A stretch of 64,000 bases of DNA from an uncultured Ruminiclostridium sp. (lineage in GTDB: Bacteria; Bacillota; Clostridia; Oscillospirales; Ruminococcaceae). The DNA is taken from assembly GCA_947623915.1 (NCBI GenBank), contig CANQIB010000012.1:1-64000 (forward strand), given 5' to 3'. Positions within the stretch are counted from its first letter, which is position 1; each line of letters starts with the position of its first letter. This document shows positions 1-6,957 of this stretch, piece after piece. The notes below the pieces were generated by a model. It was not told where the DNA came from. It saw only the letters and a list, made by a program, of their open reading frames with translations, and searched no databases. Both the position numbers and the translations under genes were made by a program.

Positions 1-226
1 ACAGTTTTAAACTCAACTCTTTCCTTCCGCTTTCAATAAGGGGCTTGCCCCGTCATTCAACGTGGCAAGGTGCGGCAACCGCCGCACTTGGTAATCAGCA
101 GGGGGATTGTGTCCACCTGCTGATTACAAATTTTCCCCGCCGCTATACGCGGCGGGGAAAATCTTGCCTAAGTTATATTGACCTTTTTCTACAGACAAAC
201 GGTAGGCACATAAATGCCTGCCGTTT
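1..226 (-). repeat. Terminator-associated repeat, copy A (enlarged, cut by window edge)
   Basis: Read on the minus strand, this begins at the hairpin 197-226 (arms AAACGGCAGGCA / TGCCTACCGTTT, one wobble), continues with TCTGTAGAAAAAGGTCAATAT, and ends at the window edge with AAGCGGAAGGAAAGAGTTGA and following bases shared with copy B. Between these conserved blocks lie about 130 extra bases carrying several hairpins, among them one with arms TTTTCCCCGCCGC / GCGGCGGGGAAAA and one with arms GTAATCAGCAGG / CCTGCTGATTAC, which the other copies lack. It lies directly downstream of glyQS in the same orientation. The distal part is outside the window. The short ORF 45-269 across it is a shadow of the repeat. 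Confidence 0.8.
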
Positions 227-271
227 TTTTAATATTTATGTGCCCTGCCGAATTTTTGAATATTCCTAAAT

Positions 272-1651
272 TCAGAATTTTATCTTTTCCGCCACATAAT
301 CCTTTACCTTATCGGCGGAAATGCGCTCCTGCTGCATACTGTCGCGGTCGCGCACGGTAACGCAGCCGTCGGTCTGGGTGTCGAAGTCGTAAGTCACGCA
401 GAACGGCGTGCCTACCTCGTCCTGACGGCGATAGCGCTTGCCTATCGAGCCGGTAACGTCGTAATCGGTCATAAACTCCTTGGAAAGGTCGGCGCAGAGC
501 TTTTCCGCTCCCTCCGACAGCTTTTTGGAAAGCGGCAGCACCGCGGCTTTATACGGCGCTACAGACGGACTTAAATGCAATACCGTTCTGACATCGTTTT
601 TCTCCGCATCTATGACTTCCTCGTCATACGCCTCACAAAGCAGCGCCAACACGGTCCTGTCAAGACCGTAGGTGGATTCTATTATGAAAGGTATGAACTT
701 CTCGTTGGTCTCAGGGTCGAGGTATTCCTGTTTTGTGCCGCTGTATTCCTGATGGCGGGTAAGGTCAAAATCGGTGCGGTTATGAGTTCCGTTTATTTCG
801 CCCCAACCGAACGGGAACAAAAATTCTATATCGCACGCCGCCTTGGCATAATGCGCCAGCTTTTCATGGTCGTGAAAACGCAGATGTTCTCCGTCTATGC
901 CCAGATCCTTGAAATAATCCAGACCGTACTGCTTAAAATAATCGTACAGCTCACTGTCGTCGCCCTCTTTGCAGAAAGTCTGAAATTCCATCTGCTCAAA
1001 TTCTATCGTGCGGAACGTGAAGTTTCCGGGGGTTATCTCGTTGCGGAACGCCTTGCCTATCTGCCCTATCGAAAACGGCAGCTTCGCGCGCATGGTACGC
1101 TGTACGTTGAGGAAGTTAACGTACTCACCCTGCGCGTTTTCCGGCCGCAGATAGATTATGCTCTTGCTGTCGTTGGTCACGCCGCGGAAAGTCTGGAACA
1201 TAAGATTGAACTCGCGTATATCGGTAAAATTATGCTTGCCGCAATGCGGGCAGGGTATCGAATGAGCCTTGATATACTCGAACATTTCCTCCTTGGTCAT
1301 GCCGTCGGCGTGCGCGTTCGGGTCAAAGTCGTCGATAAGATTATCGGCGCGGTGACGCATTTTGCACTCCTTGCAGTCAAGCAGCGGGTCGGAAAAGCTG
1401 GCAACGTGGCCGCTGGCCTCCCACACTCTGGGGTTCATAAGAATATCCGCGTCGACCTCATAGCTGTTGGGACGCTCCTGTATGAACCGCTTACGCCAAG
1501 TGTCCTTAACGTTGTTCTTCAGCCGAGCGCCCAGCGGGCCGTAATCCCATGTGTTGGCAAGTCCGCCGTATATCTCACTTCCGGGAAAAATAAATCCTCT
1601 GTTCTTGCACAGAGTAGTTATTTTTTCCATGGATTTTTCGGTGTTGTTCAT
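272..1651 (-). CDS. glyQS: Glycyl-tRNA synthetase, single-chain (alpha2) type
   Basis: Charges tRNA-Gly with glycine in the cytoplasm using ATP. The 459-residue protein is the normal length for the single-chain dimeric class II enzyme found in many Gram-positives, as opposed to the separate alpha and beta chains of Proteobacteria. The N-terminus has the family hallmark FIFPGSEIYGGLANTWDYGP, class II motif 2 is visible as FRNEITPGNFTFRTIEFEQME, and the last ~100 residues (from about APYKAAVLPLSKK) are the anticodon-binding domain. The start at 1651 has AAAGGA about 10 bases upstream; a second Met seven codons in (MEKITTL) is a weaker alternative. No T-box signature was found in the short upstream gap. 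Downstream lies the copy A hairpin. Confidence 0.97.
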   Translation of the reverse strand: MNNTEKSMEKITTLCKNRGFIFPGSEIYGGLANTWDYGPLGARLKNNVKDTWRKRFIQERPNSYEVDADILMNPRVWEASGHVASFSDPLLDCKECKMRHRADNLIDDFDPNAHADGMTKEEMFEYIKAHSIPCPHCGKHNFTDIREFNLMFQTFRGVTNDSKSIIYLRPENAQGEYVNFLNVQRTMRAKLPFSIGQIGKAFRNEITPGNFTFRTIEFEQMEFQTFCKEGDDSELYDYFKQYGLDYFKDLGIDGEHLRFHDHEKLAHYAKAACDIEFLFPFGWGEINGTHNRTDFDLTRHQEYSGTKQEYLDPETNEKFIPFIIESTYGLDRTVLALLCEAYDEEVIDAEKNDVRTVLHLSPSVAPYKAAVLPLSKKLSEGAEKLCADLSKEFMTDYDVTGSIGKRYRRQDEVGTPFCVTYDFDTQTDGCVTVRDRDSMQQERISADKVKDYVAEKIKF

Positions 1652-1714
1652 TTATCCTTTTTCCTTTCGGGTAGATCTTTTCGACAGCGGGACATATTCC
1701 GATAACGGTATCAA

Positions 1715-1748
1715 CGTACCGCCGCAGCCCGCAGACTGCGGCGGTACG
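1715..1748 (-). terminator. Strong hairpin between ilvE and glyQS
   Basis: Perfect 13-bp stem with arms CGTACCGCCGCAG / CTGCGGCGGTACG and an 8-base loop, lying 3' of ilvE and 5' of glyQS. No T-tract follows on the minus strand, so it is either a weak terminator, an mRNA-stabilising end or a leader structure for glyQS. Confidence 0.5.
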
Positions 1749-1780
1749 ACCTAATATCTCCGCTGACCTTACAGTTTATC

Positions 1781-2845
1781 TTACAGCTTTTCTATCCAGC
1801 CCATATCGTCCGGCAGCTTTCCGTACTGCATACCGGTCATGGTGTCGTACAGCTTTTGAGAGATAGCGCCTATCTTGTTGCCGTTTATCTCCATTACCTT
1901 ATCGCCCCATTTGAGATGTCCTACGGGGGATATTACTGCGGCGGTTCCCGTACCGAATACCTCGTCCAGCTTGCCGTTGTCGTAAGCGTCGGCTATCTCC
2001 TGTATCGTGATACGTCTTTCGGTAACTTTAAGTCCCCACTTCTCACAAAGCGCTATGGCGGATTTCCTGGTGATGCCGGAAAGTATCGAGCCTTGCAGCA
2101 TAGGAGTTACTACCTCGCCGTCGATGACAAAGAAAATGTTCATCGCGCCGACTTCTTCGATGTACTTTCTCTCCACGCCGTCCAGCCACAGCACCTGAGA
2201 ATAATCCTGCTTATGCGCTTCGTCCTGTCCGGCAAGAGAAGCCGCATAGTTGCCGCCTGTCTTGGTAAAGCCCATACCGCCGCGCACCGCACGGACGTAG
2301 TTGGTTTCAACATATATGCTTACCGGGTCAAGTCCCGAAGCATAGTATGCGCCGGAGGGCGACATGATTATCATAAAGTAATATTTTTCACCGGGGCGAA
2401 CGCCGAGGAACGGGTCTACCGCTATGATAAAGGGTCTGATGTACAGCGACGCGCCGTCGGTGTGAGGCACCCAGTCCGCGTCGAGCTTTACCAGCTCATG
2501 CAGAGCCTGAAGGCAATCCTGCTCGTTGAGCTGCGGGATGACCAGACGCTCGGCGGAAACGTTCATTCTCTTGAAGTTTTCTTCGGGACGGAAGAACTGG
2601 ATATCGCCGTTTGCCGTTCTGTACGCTTTCAGTCCCTCGAATATCTCCTGTCCGTAATGCAGCACCATAGCCGCGGGGGAAAGCGAAATATCGCCGTAAG
2701 GCACTATCCTCGCGTCATGCCAGCCCATGCCCTCATCATAGTCCATTATAAACATATGATCGGTGAAAATATGACCGAAACCGAGCTTTGTTTCGTCTGC
2801 CGGTTTAGCCTTTGGAGCGGTGGTTTTTTGTATTTTGATCTCCAT
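1781..2845 (-). CDS. ilvE: Branched-chain amino acid aminotransferase
   Basis: PLP-dependent fold type IV transaminase that interconverts leucine, isoleucine and valine with their 2-oxo acids using glutamate/2-oxoglutarate. At 354 residues it matches the BCAT family length. Visible features are the substrate-side motif YGQEIFEGLKAYR, the PLP lysine in GFTKTGGNYAAS, the EVGAMNIFFV segment and the phosphate-binding GTGTAAVISP near the C-terminus. The start at 2845 is preceded by AGGCAGG. A near-consensus promoter lies about 125 bases upstream and the leader contains a stem with arms GCAGATGT / ACATCTGC. It is transcribed alone or together with glyQS downstream. Confidence 0.96.
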   Translation of the reverse strand: MEIKIQKTTAPKAKPADETKLGFGHIFTDHMFIMDYDEGMGWHDARIVPYGDISLSPAAMVLHYGQEIFEGLKAYRTANGDIQFFRPEENFKRMNVSAERLVIPQLNEQDCLQALHELVKLDADWVPHTDGASLYIRPFIIAVDPFLGVRPGEKYYFMIIMSPSGAYYASGLDPVSIYVETNYVRAVRGGMGFTKTGGNYAASLAGQDEAHKQDYSQVLWLDGVERKYIEEVGAMNIFFVIDGEVVTPMLQGSILSGITRKSAIALCEKWGLKVTERRITIQEIADAYDNGKLDEVFGTGTAAVISPVGHLKWGDKVMEINGNKIGAISQKLYDTMTGMQYGKLPDDMGWIEKL

Positions 2846-2968
2846 AACCGTTACCTGCCTTTTTTATTATTTGCCGTTTCGGCGAAAGGCGGCCGCAGAT
2901 GTGCAAAGCATGAAATTTGAACATCTGCCGCCGTCCCGCTGCAAGCGGCGTATATGTTACTTTTAATC

Positions 2969-2997
2969 ATTATAGCACCTTTTCGGTTAAATGTAAA
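2969..2997 (-). promoter_or_regulatory. Sigma-A type promoter of ilvE
   Basis: On the minus strand TTTACA (2992-2997), 17-base spacer, TATAAT (2969-2974). Transcription would start near 2961 and give a leader of about 115 bases with a GC-rich hairpin before the ilvE start. Confidence 0.8.
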
Positions 2998-3269
2998 TAT
3001 CTTTTGCCGAAAAAATTACCCAAATATTTAAAGAAAATGAAAGTTTTTTCATCGGGTCTTTCATTTTTGGGATATGGGGAGGGGGGATACTCTTTTGCGG
3101 GGGCGTTGCCCCCGCGCCCCGATTTGGTGACGAGGTCACAAAATCCCAAAACCCTCATTAGGTATTATCAGAGCTTTTACGGGTGCGATTGATGGACCTT
3201 ATTCTAATTTTGACCCTCCGTTGGCTCCCGAAAGGGACCCCAAGGGAGGGAGAAAGGCGACCTGCGGTT

Positions 3270-3763
3270 CCTTTCCCTCCCCACGGTTTCCTTTCGGACT
3301 TTCCTTCCCGACCCCACCTTTTCCGTCCCTTTTCCATCCGTAAAAGCGACACGCTCTACCTCTTATAATTCGTTTTGGAAACACTCACTTTGTTGTTTTT
3401 GCACCTTGTCCCTTATTTTTTGTGATATTCCTGTCAAAAGGCGTGGCGGTCGATTGCCATGCTGAAGTTTGAACGGCTGGACGATACTACTCTTTTTAGG
3501 TTCCTTTCTCCCTCCCCACGGTATAAGTTCGATACTTAATTTCTTCTCGGACTTTCCTTCCCGCCCCACCTTTTCCGTCCCTTTTCCATCCGTAAAAGGG
3601 ATACGCTATACCTCTTATAATTCTTTTTGGGGACACTCACTTTGTCATCTTTGTGCCTTGTCACTTATTTTCCTTGATATTTCTGTCAAAAGACGCAGCG
3701 ATAGTCTGCCATGCTGAAGTTTGAACGGCTGGACGGTAGTGCTCTTTGCGGGTTTCGTTCCTT
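3270..3763. repeat. Two-copy imperfect tandem repeat (~240 bp unit)
   Basis: Unit 1 runs about 3270-3500 and unit 2 about 3501-3763. Shared blocks include CTCCCTCCCCACGG-type starts, GGACTTTCCTTCCCG, CCTTTTCCGTCCCTTTTCCA, CTCTTATAATTC, ACACTCACTTTGT and CATGCTGAAGTTTGAACGGC in the same order. The copies differ by substitutions and by a short insertion in unit 2 (TATAAGTTCGATACTTAATT). No ORF is conserved between the units, so this is probably a non-coding repeat. Confidence 0.75.
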
Positions 3764-3794
3764 TTTAGACGTTTTCACCTCGTCCTTTTACCAT

Positions 3795-3905
3795 GTACTA
3801 CAGACTCCCCGCCATGGGCACATGTGCCCCGCCTGCGGCGGGGCATCGCGGCGCAAAGCGCCGCGCCGCAGCCTTGCTGCGCATGTGCCGTGGCGTCAGG
3901 CGCTT
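3795..3905. other. Cluster of GC-rich hairpins
   Basis: Several nested perfect palindromes follow one another: CCCCGC/GCGGGG, GCGGCGC/GCGCCGC, GCAGC/GCTGC and an outer GGCACATG/CATGTGCC pair that could close them into one multi-branched structure. The block is much GC-richer than its surroundings. It may be a structured RNA or a mobile palindromic element; no gene is seen. Confidence 0.5.
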
Positions 3906-3946
3906 GCTCCATGCCTTATATACACAAAAACGCCTCCGAAAAAAGA

Positions 3947-4226
3947 GTTGCAGGGGACTGCGTCCCCTGCAACAGACTGTAGAAAAAGGTCGATATAAAG
4001 CGGAAGGAAAGAGTTGAGTTTAAAACTGTCCGCCGTTCGGCGGAAAGTTCACGGGGAAAACCATCAGGGTTTTCACCCTCAAGTTTGATAAGAGCCGCGC
4101 AAAGCGCGGCAAAAATCGAGCGATACCGCTTATGCGGTATCGCCGATTTTTTGGCAGCTTGTCGGGAAATCCGACCGTAGGGAGGGTTTTTCGACAAGCT
4201 GTTGCAGGGGACTGCGTCCCCTGCAA
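3947..4226 (+). repeat. Terminator-associated repeat, copy B, with duplicated hairpin
   Basis: A ~228-bp core (3973-4200) begins near CTGTAGAAAAAGG and ends TTTTTCGACAAGCT. An identical 26-base hairpin with arms TTGCAGGGGAC / GTCCCCTGCAA stands immediately on each side (3947-3972 and 4201-4226). Read from pyk (minus strand), the proximal hairpin lacks a T-tract and the distal one is followed by CTCTTTTTT, so the core appears inserted into the pyk terminator with the hairpin doubled. Orientation is opposite to pyk. Internal hairpins include GCCGCGC/GCGCGGC and a variable GATACCGC/GCGGTATC stem. Track ORFs 3916-4197 and 4020-4265 are translations of the repeat. Confidence 0.85.
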
Positions 4227-4230
4227 AATA

Positions 4231-5988
4231 TCAATCCGCCGAGCAGACAAGCCCTTTGGCGGCATCTACGGTTATGGTCACGCCGCTTTTTAGGATACTT
4301 GCGGCGTTTTCCGCATTGTATATGACCGGTATATCCAGCGACAGGCCGACCACGGCTGCGTGGCAGTCCTCGCTTTTATCCTCCACGATTATAGCGGCGG
4401 CGTTTTTGAGCGCCGGCATTATGCGATTAGAGGTAGTCGGAACGACAAGAATATCGCCGCTGCGGCATCGCCTGAGCGCCTCCTCCTCGTTTTTGCAGAC
4501 GCAGACAGGCGCGGTGACGCTCCTTTGCGTAACGCCCTTTCCTTTAAGCAGCACATCTCCCACGATATGCACCTTCATCATGTTCGTGGTGCCGGATATT
4601 CCTAACGGCAAACCGGCGGTTATAACTATCAGATCGCCGTCATGCAGCAGATCCTCCTCCATGGAACGTTCTACCGCGTGATTGAAAAGCGAATCGCTGT
4701 CCGACATTTCCTGCGCCTTTATCGGAATGACGCCCCACGACAGATTCAACTGCCGCTGTGCAACGTCGCTGGTGGTAGCGGCGATTATCGGGCATGCGGG
4801 ACGGTATTTTGAAAGCGTCTTTGCCGTTCCTCCGCCCTTTGTAACGGTAAGGATAGCGGTAGCGCCGAGGTCTATCGAGGTGGTAACGGTCGCGTGAGCG
4901 ATAGCGTCGGTGACGTTCGGCGTTCCCTCCGCCTCCCTTGAGAAAAATCTGCGGATATAATCTATATCCTGCTCGGTCTTTACGGCTATCGCGTTCATGG
5001 TCTTTACCGCCTCTACAGGAAATTCTCCGGCGGCGGTCTCGCCCGAAAGCATTATCGCGCTTGTACCGTCGTATATCGCGTTGGCAACGTCGGTGGTTTC
5101 CGCACGGGTAGGACGCGGATTTTTTATCATTGAATCCAACATCTGCGTAGCGGTTATGACCTGCTTGCCCGCGTTGTAGCCCTTGCTGATAAGCTCCTTT
5201 TGTATCCTCGGTATCTCCTCGAACGGTATCTCCACGCCCATGTCGCCGCGCGCTACCATTATACCGTCCGCCACTCTAAGTATATCGTCTATGTTGTTTA
5301 CGCCGTCCTGATTTTCTATCTTTGCGATTATCTTTATATGCTTTCCGCCGTTTTCGTCCAAAAGACGGCGTATCTGCATTATATCCTCGTCGCAGGTGAC
5401 AAAGCTGGCGGCGATAAGGTCAAACCCCGTTTCTATACCGAACAGCAGGTCGCTCCTGTCACGGTCGCTGAGATACGGCATGGAAAACTTTATCCCCGGA
5501 AAATTGCAGCTCTTGTTTGCCTTTAGCGTGCCGCCGTGTACGACCCGACAATGTATATCGTCGTGATCCTCCCTGCGGTCTATCTCGGTGACTTTAAGCT
5601 CGATAAGTCCGTCGTCCACCAGTATCCGCGCGCCCGTGTCTATGTCGTCCGCGAGATTCTTGTAGGTTATCCCCACTCTGTTTTCGTCGCCTTCGATATC
5701 CTCCGTAGTAAGGATAAACTCCGCGCCGTTTTTCAGCTTGACCGGCTGATCCCCCGCAAAGGAAGTCACTCTTACCTCGGGACCTTTGGTGTCAAGTATC
5801 GTCGGTATCGGCTTTCCCAGCTCTTCCCTTATCCTGACGACCTGGTCAAAACGCTTTTTGTGACTTTCATGATCTCCGTGGGAAAAGTTGAAACGCGCAC
5901 AGTCCATACCGCTTTTTATAAGCTCCCGCAGAACGTTATCGTCGTCGGTGGACGGTCCGAGGGTACAAACTATCTTCGTCTTTTTCAT
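4231..5988 (-). CDS. pyk: Pyruvate kinase with C-terminal PEP-utiliser-like domain
   Basis: Catalyses the last step of glycolysis, PEP + ADP to pyruvate + ATP, in the cytoplasm. The N-terminus KTKIVCTLGPS, the FNFSHG motif, the catalytic lysine region IIAKIENQDGV, the metal/ADP segment MVARGDMGVEIPFE and TATQMLDSM are all present. At 585 residues it is about 110 longer than the E. coli-type enzyme; the extra C-terminal part (about 500-585, with VPTTSNRIMPALKNAAAIIVED and CHAAVVGLSLDIPVI) matches the phosphohistidine-domain-like extension known from Bacillus and other Firmicute pyruvate kinases. The start has GAAAGGA upstream. The amidohydrolase gene lies only 34 bases upstream, so the two are probably cotranscribed. 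The 3' end runs into copy B. Confidence 0.97.
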   Translation of the reverse strand: MKKTKIVCTLGPSTDDDNVLRELIKSGMDCARFNFSHGDHESHKKRFDQVVRIREELGKPIPTILDTKGPEVRVTSFAGDQPVKLKNGAEFILTTEDIEGDENRVGITYKNLADDIDTGARILVDDGLIELKVTEIDRREDHDDIHCRVVHGGTLKANKSCNFPGIKFSMPYLSDRDRSDLLFGIETGFDLIAASFVTCDEDIMQIRRLLDENGGKHIKIIAKIENQDGVNNIDDILRVADGIMVARGDMGVEIPFEEIPRIQKELISKGYNAGKQVITATQMLDSMIKNPRPTRAETTDVANAIYDGTSAIMLSGETAAGEFPVEAVKTMNAIAVKTEQDIDYIRRFFSREAEGTPNVTDAIAHATVTTSIDLGATAILTVTKGGGTAKTLSKYRPACPIIAATTSDVAQRQLNLSWGVIPIKAQEMSDSDSLFNHAVERSMEEDLLHDGDLIVITAGLPLGISGTTNMMKVHIVGDVLLKGKGVTQRSVTAPVCVCKNEEEALRRCRSGDILVVPTTSNRIMPALKNAAAIIVEDKSEDCHAAVVGLSLDIPVIYNAENAASILKSGVTITVDAAKGLVCSAD

Positions 5989-6022
5989 TATCTACTGTCC
6001 TTTCTCCGCGCTTTATGCCGCG

Positions 6023-6832
6023 TCAGACGTTCAGTCCGAGCAAAGCGGCGGCGTTGTCAAAAAATATTTTACGTTTTGCGGCGTCGGGTATGTCAAGCTG
6101 CCGTATCATGTCTATCTGCACCGACGGCAGGCTCCAAGGCAGGTCGCTGCCAAGCAGTATCCTGTCCTCTCCCACACAGTCCAGCAGCCGACAGAACATC
6201 TCGTCGGTGATAAACTCCGCGCAAAACGCCGTATCCAGCCAAACGTTGTCCGCGCCCCTGAGATAGTACAGCACCCGTTCCCAGTTGCTCATACCGCCCA
6301 TATGCGCTCCCACCAACTTCAAAGCGGGATATTTTTCGGCTGTCTGCGCCAGATCGCAGGGCATGGCATGCCTTGTCCTGACGGACACGGGGTCGTATCC
6401 CATATGCAGGGATATGATAAGCCCCAGCTCCTCGCATTTTCGGTATATCGGCTGCATACGCGGCTCGAACATAAAGCATTGCTGATAGTCGGGGTGCAGC
6501 TTTATGCCGCGTATCCCCGCCGCTGCCAGCCGCTCAAGCTCGCTTTCGATACAGTCGCTGTTCGGGTGTACCGTCCCGAAGCAGATAAAATTTCCGTGGC
6601 TGTGCTTTATCGCCCAGTCGTTTATGACCTGCGTCTGCGCGGGTTTTGTCGCTATCGGGAGTACCACCCCGCGATCTACCCCGCAGCTTTCCAGTACCCT
6701 GCGGGTAGATGCGACCGTGCCGTCGGTGTACACGTTTTCCACCTCGGGACAGGCGGACAGCACCCGCACCGCCTTTTGAGCGACCTTTTGCGCATAAGCA
6801 TGAATATGAAAGTCTATGTATTTATGTTCCAC
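6023..6832 (-). CDS. Amidohydrolase-family metal-dependent hydrolase (TIM barrel)
   Basis: A 269-residue member of the amidohydrolase_2 (PF04909-like) group: N-terminal metal site DFHIHAY, mid-barrel GIKLHPDYQQ, HMGYDP and GAHMGGM, and a C-terminal aspartate in LLGSDLPW. Such enzymes act as hydrolases or decarboxylases on varied small molecules; the substrate cannot be told from sequence. The start is GTG at 6832 with GAAAGG upstream. It precedes pyk with a 34-base gap and follows the terminator of the sugar-transporter operon. No promoter of its own was obvious, so some read-through from upstream is possible. Confidence 0.85.
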   Translation of the reverse strand: MEHKYIDFHIHAYAQKVAQKAVRVLSACPEVENVYTDGTVASTRRVLESCGVDRGVVLPIATKPAQTQVINDWAIKHSHGNFICFGTVHPNSDCIESELERLAAAGIRGIKLHPDYQQCFMFEPRMQPIYRKCEELGLIISLHMGYDPVSVRTRHAMPCDLAQTAEKYPALKLVGAHMGGMSNWERVLYYLRGADNVWLDTAFCAEFITDEMFCRLLDCVGEDRILLGSDLPWSLPSVQIDMIRQLDIPDAAKRKIFFDNAAALLGLNV

Positions 6833-6885
6833 GCTTTCACGCCTTTCGTTTGCATTTACCGGCTCGTCGGAGCGGCTATTTTAAA

Positions 6886-6918
6886 ATGGGGGTAAAACCC
6901 TGACGGTTTTACCCCCAT
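6886..6918 (-). terminator. Intrinsic terminator of the ten-gene ABC operon
   Basis: Perfect 14-bp stem with arms ATGGGGGTAAAACC / GGTTTTACCCCCAT around a 5-base loop; on the minus strand it is followed by TTTTAAAA. It lies 40 bases past the stop of the last permease gene. Confidence 0.85.
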
Positions 6919-6957
6919 ACGCACACAGGTTTCCGTTGCCTTTAGTCTGATTTTGAC

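Larger units (their letters stand above)
3000..3946. other. Gene-free, hairpin- and repeat-rich stretch
   Basis: About 0.95 kb between the ilvE promoter and the pyk terminator repeat. I see no credible gene: the track ORFs here (for example 3158-3384 and 3711-4017) lack family resemblance and overlap in many frames. It contains a GC-rich hairpin GCGGGGGC/GCCCCCGC at about 3097-3116, a two-copy direct repeat of about 240 bases, and a block of GC-rich hairpins at 3795-3905, listed separately. Confidence 0.6.

Noticed and set aside
575-1705. Long plus-strand ORF of 376 aa across glyQS (and similar long ORFs at 1856-2920, 5888-6895, 31101-32567, 58146-59363)
   Set aside because: Mirror-frame shadows of well-recognised genes on the opposite strand; no ribosome sites or family features.
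1652-1780. T-box riboswitch for glyQS
   Set aside because: No AGGGUGGNACCGCG-type antiterminator sequence; the hairpin here stands alone without T-tract, and the gap is only ~130 bases.
2895-2950. Leader peptide for ilvE attenuation
   Set aside because: A short ATG frame in the leader lacks Leu/Ile/Val runs; only a hairpin remains as possible control.
4020-4265. Short ORFs containing PPYGRISRQAAKKS / FAALCAALIKLEGENPDGFP (also at 3916-4197, 34382-34691 and 61019-61264)
   Set aside because: They are minus-strand translations of the terminator-associated repeat; the same peptide appears at all three full copies, shares no ribosome site, and the DNA is explained by hairpins.
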